A stretch of 12,719 bases of DNA from an uncultured Blautia sp. (GTDB lineage: Bacteria; Bacillota; Clostridia; Lachnospirales; Lachnospiraceae). The stretch spans positions 1-12,719 of the forward strand of contig CAKRKL010000053.1 of assembly GCA_934358405.1 (NCBI GenBank). Direction: 5' to 3'. The position numbers and the translations under genes are program-made. Positions 1 to 6,861 of the stretch are shown here, in pieces; the first letter of the stretch is position 1, and the number at the start of each line of letters is the position of its first letter. The notes beneath the pieces were generated by a model. It had not been told where the DNA came from and ran no database searches. It saw only the letters and a list, made by a program, of their open reading frames with translations.

Positions 1-42
1 CTGCAAACAGCGTAAATACAGCATTTCAAGGAGTTTTAAGCA

Positions 43-522
43 ATGATAAGTGTGTTATTTGTCTGCCACGGCAATATCTGCCGCAGTCCCATGGCGGAAT
101 TTATTATGAAGGATATAGTAACCCGGCAAAGCTTGTCGGAGCAATTCTATATTGCATCTGCTGCCACCAGCACAGAAGAAATTTGGAATGGTGTGGGAAA
201 TCCTGTTTATCCTCCGGCACAACGGGAACTGGCCAAACATGGAATTTCCTGTTATGGAAAAAGAGCGGTGCAGATTACAAAGGCAGATTATGAAAAATAT
301 GACTATATCCTGGGAATGGAAGATCGCAATATCCGAAATATTCTGAGAATCGTAGGAAAAGATCCGGAGCACAAAATAAAGCGTCTGCTTGATTACACAG
401 ATAACCCAAGAGATATTGCAGATCCATGGTACACCGGAAACTTTGAAGCTACCTATCAGGATGTGATGGAAGGCTGCGAAGGTTTTCTTGCATATCTGAA
501 GCAAAATCTTAAAGCATTTTAA
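43..522 (+). CDS. Low-molecular-weight protein tyrosine phosphatase
   Basis: A 159-residue cytoplasmic phosphatase that hydrolyses phosphotyrosine via a cysteinyl-phosphate intermediate. The N-terminus carries the family P-loop CX5RS (VCHGNICRSPMAE): nucleophile C8, phosphate-binding R14 and S15. The general acid sits in a DPW motif (D127-P128-W129) followed by Y130, as in classic LMW-PTPs. Length is normal for the family. The start has an AAGGAG site at 28-33. No promoter is visible in the 42 bases upstream, so it may be read from a gene to the left. In Gram-positive bacteria such enzymes often reverse tyrosine-kinase signalling in capsule or exopolysaccharide control, but no kinase or polysaccharide gene is visible here, so the substrate is unknown. 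An arsenate reductase of the same fold is less likely because the additional redox cysteines are not evident. No clear terminator follows. Confidence 0.92.
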   Translation: MISVLFVCHGNICRSPMAEFIMKDIVTRQSLSEQFYIASAATSTEEIWNGVGNPVYPPAQRELAKHGISCYGKRAVQITKADYEKYDYILGMEDRNIRNILRIVGKDPEHKIKRLLDYTDNPRDIADPWYTGNFEATYQDVMEGCEGFLAYLKQNLKAF

Positions 523-601
523 AAGCCGCAAAAAAAGGTTCTTTGATCATTCTATACGTTGATAAAACTTTAACAAAATTTCAAAAATCGGAAAAATTGT
601 G

Positions 602-629
602 TTGATTTTATCATCCAGATATGTATAAT
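602..629 (+). promoter_or_regulatory. Sigma-A-type promoter of pckA
   Basis: TTGATT at 602-607 and a perfect TATAAT at 624-629 are separated by 16 bp. Transcription would start near 636, leaving a leader of about 165 nt before the pckA start. The -35 box overlaps the right arm of a weak inverted repeat (GATAAAA 561-567 / TTTTATC 606-612), which could be an operator or chance in A/T-rich DNA. Confidence 0.7.
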
Positions 630-643
630 ATAGGATAAGGAAA

Positions 644-767
644 AAGGGAATCAATCCGGTTCCATTCCTTGGGCTTTGTACCACAGAAGCTGCGGCTTGG
701 GGTAATATTCTTCAATACGTATTACGGTGAACGAAGAGCGGCAGCTATAGAATCTGCGGTTGCAGAT
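644..767 (+). promoter_or_regulatory. Structured 5' leader of pckA, possible cis-regulatory RNA
   Basis: Three stem-loops can be read in the untranslated leader. (1) GGAAT 647-651 pairs with ATTCC 664-668, extended outward by AAG/CTT with one bulged G. (2) A long hairpin: AGCTGC 688-693 with GCAGCT 741-746, a G694/G740 mismatch, GCT 695-697 with AGC 737-739, and an apical stem GTAATA 702-707 with TATTAC 720-725. (3) ATCTGC 752-757 with GCAGAT 762-767, loop GGTT. A second ATTCC at 770-774 could compete for GGAAT 647-651. I do not recognise a named Rfam family. No poly-U terminator lies before the start, so any control would more likely act on translation or stability. Folding by eye only. Confidence 0.45.
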
Positions 768-802
768 GAATTCCATTTTAGAGAAAAGAGGTTAAGTGTA
801 AG

Positions 803-2407
803 ATGGCAAAGATTGATTTAAGCAAGTATGGCATTACCGGAACTACAGAAATTGTTTACAACCCCTCTTATGAGATGTTATTTGAAGAAGAGACCAAACC
901 AGGTCTTGAGGGCTTTGAAAAAGGACAGGTCAGCGAGCTTGGCGCTGTTAACGTTATGACAGGTATTTATACCGGACGTTCTCCTAAAGACAAATATATC
1001 GTAATGGACGAGAATTCCAAGGACACTGTATGGTGGACATCTGACGAATATAAGAATGATAACCATCCTGCAACACAGGAAGCATGGAATGCAGTGAAAG
1101 AGATCGCTAAGAAAGAGCTCTCTAATAAGAGACTTTTCGTAGTAGATGCATTCTGCGGTGCTAACAAAGATACTCGTATGGCAATCCGTTTCATCGTTGA
1201 GGTTGCTTGGCAGGCACATTTTGTAACAAACATGTTCATTCAGCCTACAGAAGAAGAGCTTAAGGACTTTGAGCCGGATTTCGTTGTTTACAATGCTTCC
1301 AAGGCTAAAGTTGAGAACTATAAGGAATTAGGTCTTAATTCTGAGACTGCTGTAATGTTCAATATTACAAGCCGTGAGCAGGTTATCGTGAATACATGGT
1401 ACGGCGGAGAGATGAAGAAAGGTATGTTCTCTATGATGAACTACTATCTGCCGCTGAAGGGCATCGCTTCCATGCACTGCTCTGCAAACACAGATATGAA
1501 CGGTGAGAACACCGCTATCTTCTTTGGTCTTTCCGGAACAGGTAAGACTACACTTTCCACAGATCCTAAGAGACTTCTGATCGGTGATGACGAGCACGGC
1601 TGGGATGACAACGGAGTATTCAACTTCGAGGGCGGATGCTATGCTAAGGTTATCAACCTTGACAAAGAGTCTGAGCCGGATATCTACAATGCAATCAAGA
1701 AAAACGCTCTTCTTGAGAACGTTACACTTGATGCTGAAGGCAAGATTGATTTCACAGATAAGAGCGTTACAGAGAATACTCGTGTATCTTATCCGATCAA
1801 CCACATTGAGAAAATCGTTCGTCCGATTTCCTCCGCACCGGCTGCTAAGAATGTTATCTTCCTTTCAGCAGATGCATTTGGAGTACTTCCTCCAGTATCT
1901 ATCCTGACACCGGAGCAGACTCAGTACTACTTCCTGTCTGGATTCACAGCTAAACTTGCTGGTACAGAGCGTGGAATCACAGAGCCTACACCTACATTCT
2001 CAGCTTGCTTCGGACAGGCATTCCTTGAACTGCATCCGACTAAATATGCTGAAGAGCTTGTTAAGAAAATGGAGAAGAGCGGAGCAAAAGCATACCTGGT
2101 TAACACAGGATGGAATGGAACCGGAAAACGTATCTCCATTAAAGATACTCGTGGTATTATCGATGCAATTCTCAGCGGCGCTATCTTAACAGCTCCGACT
2201 AAGAAGATTCCATTCTTCAACTTTGAGGTTCCGACAGAACTTACAGGCGTTGACACAGGTATCCTTGATCCTCGTGACACATACGCTGATGCTTCTGAGT
2301 GGGAAGTTAAAGCAAAAGACCTTGCAGATCGTTTCGTTAAGAACTTCAAGAAATATGAAGGAAATGAGGCTGGTAAAGCACTTGTTTCTGCTGGTCCGCA
2401 GGCATAA
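803..2407 (+). CDS. pckA: Phosphoenolpyruvate carboxykinase (ATP)
   Basis: ATP-type PEP carboxykinase (534 residues, normal length), a cytoplasmic enzyme interconverting oxaloacetate + ATP and PEP + CO2 + ADP. In fermentative gut anaerobes it often runs in the carboxylating direction, giving oxaloacetate and ATP; that direction is inference here. Visible motifs are the substrate-binding RSPKDK (59-64), the kinase-1a P-loop GLSGTGKTT (from residue 242), the metal-binding kinase-2 stretch [11 protein letters not shown], the FEGGCYAKV segment, and a C-terminal [16 protein letters not shown] block that contacts nucleotide. An AAGAGG site at 786-791 supports this start. The gene stands alone, with its own promoter at 602-629, a folded leader and a terminator at 2425-2453. 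Its codon use looks highly expressed, with many AAG, CTT and GAG codons, consistent with a central metabolic enzyme. Confidence 0.97.
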   Translation: MAKIDLSKYGITGTTEIVYNPSYEMLFEEETKPGLEGFEKGQVSELGAVNVMTGIYTGRSPKDKYIVMDENSKDTVWWTSDEYKNDNHPATQEAWNAVKEIAKKELSNKRLFVVDAFCGANKDTRMAIRFIVEVAWQAHFVTNMFIQPTEEELKDFEPDFVVYNASKAKVENYKELGLNSETAVMFNITSREQVIVNTWYGGEMKKGMFSMMNYYLPLKGIASMHCSANTDMNGENTAIFFGLSGTGKTTLSTDPKRLLIGDDEHGWDDNGVFNFEGGCYAKVINLDKESEPDIYNAIKKNALLENVTLDAEGKIDFTDKSVTENTRVSYPINHIEKIVRPISSAPAAKNVIFLSADAFGVLPPVSILTPEQTQYYFLSGFTAKLAGTERGITEPTPTFSACFGQAFLELHPTKYAEELVKKMEKSGAKAYLVNTGWNGTGKRISIKDTRGIIDAILSGAILTAPTKKIPFFNFEVPTELTGVDTGILDPRDTYADASEWEVKAKDLADRFVKNFKKYEGNEAGKALVSAGPQA

Positions 2408-2424
2408 TCTGACTGTATTATATT

Positions 2425-2453
2425 GGGCTGTCGTATTTGCGGCAGCCCTTTTT
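2425..2453 (+). terminator. Intrinsic terminator of pckA
   Basis: GGGCTGTCG (2425-2433) pairs with CGGCAGCCC (2440-2448), a 9-bp stem with one U-G pair and a 6-nt loop, followed directly by TTTTT (2449-2453). It lies 17 nt after the pckA stop codon. Confidence 0.92.
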
Positions 2454-2527
2454 GCATACTGGAAATTATAATTGAAAATCTTGCCGCTTAAGAGAAAAAA
2501 TATCTGTATTCTGTCGATGAAAACTAC

Positions 2528-2556
2528 TTTACAAATCTGTGTGTTTCTTATATACT
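2528..2556 (+). promoter_or_regulatory. Sigma-A-type promoter of the DUF5688 gene
   Basis: TTTACA at 2528-2533 and TATACT at 2551-2556 with an optimal 17-bp spacer. The start would fall near 2563, giving a leader of about 140 nt before the ATG at 2705. Confidence 0.7.
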
Positions 2557-2574
2557 ATCCCTACAGCAACTCAA

Positions 2575-2674
2575 AAGGAGCAATTTGCTTCTATCTTTTT
2601 TATATGCAGATTATCTGCAATGCACTGCAGAATCTGTGGTCATCAGGGCATTCGCCCGTTTTATTTCAAAGTAA
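2575..2674 (+). other. Leader of the DUF5688 gene: possible short TTG reading frame and hairpins
   Basis: A good AAGGAG site (2575-2580) precedes not the annotated gene but a TTG at 2585 that opens a 29-codon frame ending in TAA at 2672-2674, rich in Leu near its start. The same stretch holds TGCAGA 2605-2610 / TCTGCA 2614-2619 (3-nt loop), a second TGCAGA at 2626-2631 that could compete for the same partner, and GGGC 2646-2649 / GCCC 2654-2657 followed by a T-rich tract. This resembles a leader-peptide attenuator, but the stems are short and the spacing from site to TTG is only 4 nt, so the function is speculative. Nothing else is seen between 2454 and 2704. Confidence 0.25.
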
Positions 2675-2704
2675 GACTATTTTTTGTAAAGAAAGGAATT
2701 GTAT

Positions 2705-3688
2705 ATGTGTAGAGAGTATGACGTATTTGTGGAGAATTTGCGTCAACTGTTATTAGAACAGCTGGGGCTGGAAAAACGACAGATCTTTTTTAGAGAACGG
2801 GAGGAACAGGGAATGACACCTGATGGTGATCGGCTGTTTGTAGAATGTAATGCCTCACCAGCCGGGAAAGAGGTATGCGGGCTTCATACAGAAGAACTGT
2901 TTGAAGAGTATCAGAACGGTATGCCTTTGGAAAAAATTGCAGATAGAATAGAAAAAGAAATCCGTAAATTAAAAAATGCCGGATTTTTTGAAAAAACTCA
3001 AAACCTGGATAACTATGACAAAGTGAAAAAAGATCTGTTTGTACGGCTGCTAAACCGAAAACGTCATCAAAGAGAACTTTCCAAAGCTGTATATCGGGTG
3101 ATAGGAGATATCGCATTGGTGTTATATATGCAGATTGGACAGCTGAATGGCTGCACCACCAGCATTAAGGTTCCCGGAAATTGCGTGAAAAACTGGGGAA
3201 TGGAAGAAGCGACAGTTTTTGAGAATGCACTTTTGAATACCTATTTTATCTCACCACCGCGGATTTTTTTGTGGGAAAAACTGATTGGGAACCCTATGTA
3301 CAATGGAGAGTGCTTTATGGATCTGAATCATGATTACCAGTTGAAAAGGGATAGTATCGGAAACTGTCTGAGTACAGCAAGAAGAACCAATGGTGCAGTA
3401 GCAGCATTTTTGCCAGGAGTGGCGAGAAGAATTGCAGATTTAATGGATGCAGACTTTTATCTGGTATTTACAAGCATTCATGAGGTGATGATCCATAATG
3501 TAAATCTGTCTTACCCGGAGGATCTGGAAGTGGTATTAAAGGACACTATCCGAGAGGCTACACCGGATGAAGACTTCCTGACAGATAAGGTGTACAGATA
3601 CTGCAGGGAAACCGGGGATTTTATGATGTATCAGGGAGCATCTTTTTTGGATATCGGAAGTCCTCACAAGGATAAAGAAGCTGAATAA
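2705..3688 (+). CDS. DUF5688 family protein
   Basis: A 327-residue soluble protein resembling the DUF5688 family, common in Lachnospiraceae and without a known function. The recognisable part is the C-terminal core: a block reading TARRTNGAVAAFLPGV, then a segment containing SSIHE-like FTSIHEVMIHN, which together mark the family. The N-terminal third is charged and helical. There is no signal peptide or membrane segment. I choose the ATG at 2705 because AGGA at 2694-2697 is 7 nt upstream; an in-frame TTG two codons earlier lies too close to that site. The gene has its own promoter (2528-2556) and shares a bidirectional terminator with the opposing ABC operon, so it appears monocistronic. Members are often found in several divergent copies per genome; that is recollection, not something seen here. 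Confidence 0.78.
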   Translation: MCREYDVFVENLRQLLLEQLGLEKRQIFFREREEQGMTPDGDRLFVECNASPAGKEVCGLHTEELFEEYQNGMPLEKIADRIEKEIRKLKNAGFFEKTQNLDNYDKVKKDLFVRLLNRKRHQRELSKAVYRVIGDIALVLYMQIGQLNGCTTSIKVPGNCVKNWGMEEATVFENALLNTYFISPPRIFLWEKLIGNPMYNGECFMDLNHDYQLKRDSIGNCLSTARRTNGAVAAFLPGVARRIADLMDADFYLVFTSIHEVMIHNVNLSYPEDLEVVLKDTIREATPDEDFLTDKVYRYCRETGDFMMYQGASFLDIGSPHKDKEAE

Positions 3689-3742
3689 AAGAGATATGGA
3701 ACAAAGCGCACAAGTCCGTTTTACCACGTCAGTTCCTATTAC

Positions 3743-3784
3743 ATAAAAAATGCCGTCAGAAATGCGGTTCTGACGGCAGCTTTT
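3743..3784. terminator. Bidirectional intrinsic terminator between convergent genes
   Basis: A perfect 11-bp stem, TGCCGTCAGAA (3751-3761) with TTCTGACGGCA (3768-3778), loop of 6 nt. On the + strand TTTT follows at 3781-3784; on the - strand the A-run 3745-3750 gives a U-tract. It can end both the DUF5688 transcript and the opposing ABC-transporter operon. Confidence 0.88.
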
Positions 3785-3809
3785 AATATGTAAAAGAAAT
3801 GTATTTCTA

Positions 3810-4604
3810 TCATCCAAGAATTGCAGAATCATTAGAAAATTCTTCTCCGCTGGCTTCCTCGAATTTGTCAAGTAGCTGTTTAACAGTAAGCTTTTTCTTT
3901 TCCTCTCCCTGAATATCCAGGACGATTTTTCCGTTCATCATCATGATCAGGCGGTTGCCGTGGGCAATAGCGTCTTTCATGTTATGAGTGATCATCAGGG
4001 TGGTGAGATGATCACGGTTAACGATCGTATCTGTAATATCCAGAACCTTTGCGGCGGTTTTTGGATCAAGGGCTGCGGTATGCTCATCCAAAAGAAGGAG
4101 CTTTGGCTTCTGCAGAGTAGCCATCAGAAGAGTAAGAGCCTGTCTTTGTCCTCCGGAGAGAAGACCTACCTTGGAGGTAAGACGATCCTCAAGTCCAAGG
4201 TTCAGGATTTTCAGAAGCTCCTTATATTCTGCACGTTCTGCTTTGGTAATTCCGGAACGAAGAAGTCTTGTTTTACCTCGGCGCTTTGCAAGAGCCAGAT
4301 TTTCCTCAATTCCCATGGTGGCAGCAGTACCGGTCATAGGATCCTGAAATACACGTCCAAGATAGGCTGCTCTTTTGTACTCAGAAAGCTTGGTGACATC
4401 CGTTCCGTCGATGATGATTTGTCCTTCATCTACCGGCCAGACACCTGCAACTGCATTCAGCATTGTGGATTTTCCGGCTCCGTTTCCACCAATAACAGTA
4501 ACGAAATCGCCTTCATTTAGTTTTAAGGAAAGTCCGTTTAAAGCTACTTTTTCGTTGATGGTTCCTGGGTTAAAGGTTTTGTATATGTTTTTAATTTCAA
4601 GCAT
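3810..4604 (-). CDS. ABC transporter ATP-binding protein (COG1101 type)
   Basis: A 264-residue ATPase that powers the importer encoded with it. All motifs are present: Walker A GGNGAGKST (residues 39-47), Q-loop in VFQDP, signature LSGGQ, Walker B LLLLDE followed by the HTAALDP D-loop typical of this subfamily, and the switch histidine in LMITHNM. The ATG at 4604 is chosen over the longer open frame because AGGAGG (complement of 4613-4618) lies 8 nt upstream and homology begins at MLEIKNIYKTF. Its start overlaps the permease stop by 8 nt, which suggests translational coupling. The DEHTAALDP form and gene order place it with the COG2984/COG4120/COG1101 importers, some of which (TrpXYZ-like) carry aromatic amino acids; the substrate here is not determinable. 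Confidence 0.95.
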   Translation of the reverse strand: MLEIKNIYKTFNPGTINEKVALNGLSLKLNEGDFVTVIGGNGAGKSTMLNAVAGVWPVDEGQIIIDGTDVTKLSEYKRAAYLGRVFQDPMTGTAATMGIEENLALAKRRGKTRLLRSGITKAERAEYKELLKILNLGLEDRLTSKVGLLSGGQRQALTLLMATLQKPKLLLLDEHTAALDPKTAAKVLDITDTIVNRDHLTTLMITHNMKDAIAHGNRLIMMMNGKIVLDIQGEEKKKLTVKQLLDKFEEASGEEFSNDSAILG

Positions 4605-5523
4605 TGTTTTTACCTCCTCGTTTTGCTGGTTTTGAAAAATATTTTCCCTTCCAGTAAGGTACTGCCAGGAACACGGCAACTACAAGTGCGGACAGCATTT
4701 TCAGAAGGTCCGTGTCGATACCCATCCAGATAACGGTCTGAAGCACCAGGTAGTAGAGGATGGAACCGAATGCTACAGATAACAGTCGAAGTGCGAAATT
4801 GCGGAAAATACGACTGAAGATTGCTTCGCCGATAATAACAGCTGCAAGTCCGATTACGATAGCACCACGTCCCATATTTACATCTGCAAAGCCCTGATAC
4901 TGAACAAGAAGGGCACTGGATAAAGCAACAAGGCCGTTGGAAATCATAAGGCCAAGTACCTTGCAGAAATCTGTGTTGATACCCTGTGCACGGGACATGT
5001 TCGGATTGCATCCTGTAGCACGAAGGGAACAGCCAAGCTCAGTTCCGAAGAACCAATACAGAATTGCGATGATCACTACTATAAAAAGAGCAACGATCAA
5101 AATAGTATTCTGTGTAATAGGCACGTTTTTGATGCGGCGCAGGGAAATCAGAATAGGATATTTATCAACATTGATGGCCTGATTGGCTTTTCCCATAATC
5201 TTAAGATTGATAGAGTACAGGGAAAGCTGTGTCAGAATACCGGCAAGGATAGCCGGGATTCCCATAAAGGTGTGGAAAACACCGGTAACAAGTCCTGCAA
5301 TCATACCTGCTAAGATTGCCGCTAAAAGAGATATCCATACGTTATGTCCGCTGATCATCATCATGACACAGACAGCACCTCCGGTACACATAGTACCGTC
5401 TACGGTCAGATCGGCAATATCCAGAACACGGAAAGTAAGGTATACGCCGATTGCCATAATTCCCCAGATAAGTCCCTGGGCAGCAGCACCCGGAAGTGCC
5501 ATTATTAAGTTTGCGATTTGCAT
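4597..5523 (-). CDS. ABC transporter permease (COG4120 type)
   Basis: A 308-residue integral membrane permease, the translocation channel of the importer. Eight or so hydrophobic segments are visible, beginning with LPGAAAQGLIWGIMAIGVYLTF. The signature stretch GIPAILAGILTQLSLYSINLKIMG is characteristic of this family, which is related to branched-chain amino-acid and sugar permeases (BPD_transp_2 fold). The C-terminus is short and basic (KGKYFSKPAKRGG). The start has AGGAGG (complement of 5532-5537) 8 nt upstream. It is the second gene of the operon, separated from the binding-protein gene by 118 bp that contain a strong hairpin, and overlaps the ATPase gene by 8 nt. One permease gene suggests a homodimeric channel. 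The substrate is unknown; an amino acid is a reasonable guess from the family. Confidence 0.95.
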   Translation of the reverse strand: MQIANLIMALPGAAAQGLIWGIMAIGVYLTFRVLDIADLTVDGTMCTGGAVCVMMMISGHNVWISLLAAILAGMIAGLVTGVFHTFMGIPAILAGILTQLSLYSINLKIMGKANQAINVDKYPILISLRRIKNVPITQNTILIVALFIVVIIAILYWFFGTELGCSLRATGCNPNMSRAQGINTDFCKVLGLMISNGLVALSSALLVQYQGFADVNMGRGAIVIGLAAVIIGEAIFSRIFRNFALRLLSVAFGSILYYLVLQTVIWMGIDTDLLKMLSALVVAVFLAVPYWKGKYFSKPAKRGGKNNA

Positions 5524-5546
5524 ATTTTCGTCCTCCTGTTAGAAAC

Positions 5547-5589
5547 GACACAAACAGCGAGAGAGGATTCCCTTCCCGCTGTCTGTGTC
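5547..5589 (-). other. Intercistronic hairpin between binding-protein and permease genes
   Basis: GACACA-A-ACAGCG (5547-5559) pairs with CGCTGT-C-TGTGTC (5577-5589): 12 base pairs with one A/C mismatch and a 17-nt loop. On the transcribed (-) strand no U-run follows; the sequence goes straight to the permease ribosome site. It is therefore likelier to protect the upstream message from 3' decay, or to let only part of transcription through, than to be a full terminator. Such elements commonly give more binding protein than permease. Confidence 0.6.
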
Positions 5590-5641
5590 CAATTGCTGTA
5601 TTGAAATGGAAATTAATTAGTCAGAACAATATGAGAATGTA

Positions 5642-6619
5642 TTATTCAGCATCAGCACCGATTGCAACGTAATCATCCGGAACCTCAATTCCAAGTTCTT
5701 CACAGATGTCTGCATTGTATTCTTTTGTGAAGTTCGGTGCATATTCGACTGGCATTGTGGAAATGTCTTCACCGTCTTTCAGGATTTTTACTGCCATTTC
5801 TCCGGTTGCCTTTCCAAGATCATAGTAGCTGATGGAAAGAGTAGCAACACCACATCCTGCACAGATTCCTTCTTCACCTGCGATTACCGGAACCTTTGCC
5901 GGAAGGCAGATGTTGTTGATCAGCTCAGTATTGGAAGCTGCTGTGTTATCGGTTGGAACATAGATAACATCACTGTCTGCAGCTGCGTTTGTTACTACAG
6001 AAGAGATATCGTTGGAATCAGAGAATGCATAGTATTCACAGGTATATCCCAGCTCCTCAAGTGCAGTCTTTACGGTATCTACCTGATACTGGGAGTTTGG
6101 CTCAGCGGAACAATAAAGAAGACCTACAGTCTTTGCATCAGGGAAAAGCTCGTTGATGATCGCAGCCTGATCCTTAAGTGGGGCAAGATCTGATGTACCG
6201 GAAATATTTCCGCCAACAGTTCCGTCGAAGTCAGTAAGATCAAGAGCAACACCATACTCTGTTACGGCTGTTCCAAGAATCGGAATTTCACTTGTTCCTG
6301 CTGCAGCGGCCTGAAGAGATGCTGTGGCATTTGCAAGGATAAGATCTACGTTACTGGATACAAAGTTGTTGATGATGGTGCTGCAGGTAGCGGAATCGCC
6401 CTGGGCATTCTGCTCATCAAAGGTAACATTCTCTTCTCCGAGTCCTTCCTTGACTGCATCCTTGAAGCCCTCTGTTGCAGCGTCAAGTGCCTCATGCTGA
6501 ACCAACTGACAGATACCGATGTTGTATGTTTTCTGTTCGTCAGCATGTACGGTTACTGTACCAGCAAGACCGGCAGCCATAATTCCGGTCATAATTACAG
6601 ATAAAACCTTTCTTTTCAT
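5642..6619 (-). CDS. ABC transporter substrate-binding protein (ABC_sub_bind, COG2984 type)
   Basis: A 325-residue extracytoplasmic binding protein with two Rossmann-like lobes, the specificity component of the importer. The N-terminus is a Sec signal peptide (MKRKVLSVIMTGIMAAG...) but lacks the lipobox cysteine expected in a Gram-positive binding protein: the sequence runs LAGTVTVHADE, so VHA/DE reads like a signal peptidase I site. The mature part fits PF04392: YNIGICQLVQHEALD at the start of lobe 1, VDLILANATASLQAA, and KTVGLLYCSAEPNSQ opening lobe 2, then VPVIAGEEGICAGCGVATLSISYYDLG. An AAGGAGGA site (complement of 6628-6635) lies 8 nt from the ATG. It is first in the operon, behind the promoter at 6674-6702. 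TrpX-like tryptophan/tyrosine binding is one possibility; the ligand cannot be read from sequence. Confidence 0.93.
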   Translation of the reverse strand: MKRKVLSVIMTGIMAAGLAGTVTVHADEQKTYNIGICQLVQHEALDAATEGFKDAVKEGLGEENVTFDEQNAQGDSATCSTIINNFVSSNVDLILANATASLQAAAAGTSEIPILGTAVTEYGVALDLTDFDGTVGGNISGTSDLAPLKDQAAIINELFPDAKTVGLLYCSAEPNSQYQVDTVKTALEELGYTCEYYAFSDSNDISSVVTNAAADSDVIYVPTDNTAASNTELINNICLPAKVPVIAGEEGICAGCGVATLSISYYDLGKATGEMAVKILKDGEDISTMPVEYAPNFTKEYNADICEELGIEVPDDYVAIGADAE

Positions 6620-6673
6620 AGTTTATGTCCTCCTTAAAAGTATTTTCGTAGTTTAAAGTATTGCCTGCACAAA

Positions 6674-6702
6674 ATAATAACGCTTTAAAGCGCAAAAGTC
6701 AA
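6674..6702 (-). promoter_or_regulatory. Promoter of the ABC importer operon
   Basis: On the - strand, TTGACT (6702-6697) and TATTAT (6679-6674) are 17 bp apart. Transcription would begin near 6667, only about 48 nt before the binding-protein start, which leaves no room for a T-box or other large riboswitch. The spacer contains a perfect palindrome (6681-6692), so control is probably by a DNA-binding repressor. Confidence 0.75.
6681..6692. promoter_or_regulatory. Perfect 12-bp palindrome in promoter spacer, putative operator
   Basis: CGCTTTAAAGCG lies exactly between the -35 and -10 boxes of the importer promoter, where a bound dimer would block RNA polymerase. The cognate regulator is not encoded in the window and I do not recognise the motif. 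Confidence 0.5.
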
Positions 6703-6798
6703 GCGGCTTTTGGTATTTTTAGACAATAATTATTCGACAAATTTTGCTGTATGTGATAGCATGAAGGAGAAAACAGTCAAAAAGCATTTCGTGTTCAT

Positions 6799-6827
6799 TT
6801 GACCTTTGGGCGTTTTTTACATATTCT
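6799..6827 (+). promoter_or_regulatory. Promoter of the amidase/YdcF-like gene pair
   Basis: TTGACC at 6799-6804 and TATTCT at 6822-6827 with a 17-bp spacer; start near 6834. This explains why the TTG at 6799, which opens the longest reading frame, is not a translation start: it is the first half of the -35 box. Confidence 0.6.
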
Positions 6828-6861
6828 AATAGGGAGAGGTCATAAGAAAGGTTATTTTGAT

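Noticed and set aside
1..46. End of an upstream gene overlapping the phosphatase start (ATGA at 43-46)
   Set aside because: One forward frame is open from base 2 to the TGA at 44-46, which would be a classic 4-nt operon overlap, but 14 codons are too few to identify; another frame closes at 13-15.
55..531. 158-residue antisense frame over the phosphatase gene
   Set aside because: The + strand frame has full catalytic motifs; the reverse frame has no recognisable domain.
2472..2756. 94-residue open frame between pckA and the DUF5688 gene
   Set aside because: No ribosome site, low-complexity composition, overlaps the promoter, leader and start of the next gene.
4605..4679. 25-residue N-terminal extension of the ATPase
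   Set aside because: It is the permease C-terminal coding region read in another frame; the ribosome site and homology both place the start at 4604.
6761..6802. 13-codon frame beginning at ATG 6761
   Set aside because: No ribosome site ahead of it; it lies upstream of and across the amidase -35 box.
6799..6861. Longer amidase beginning at TTG 6799
   Set aside because: No ribosome site at proper distance, no homology in the added 21 residues, and the TTG is part of a good -35 box whose start point falls inside this segment.
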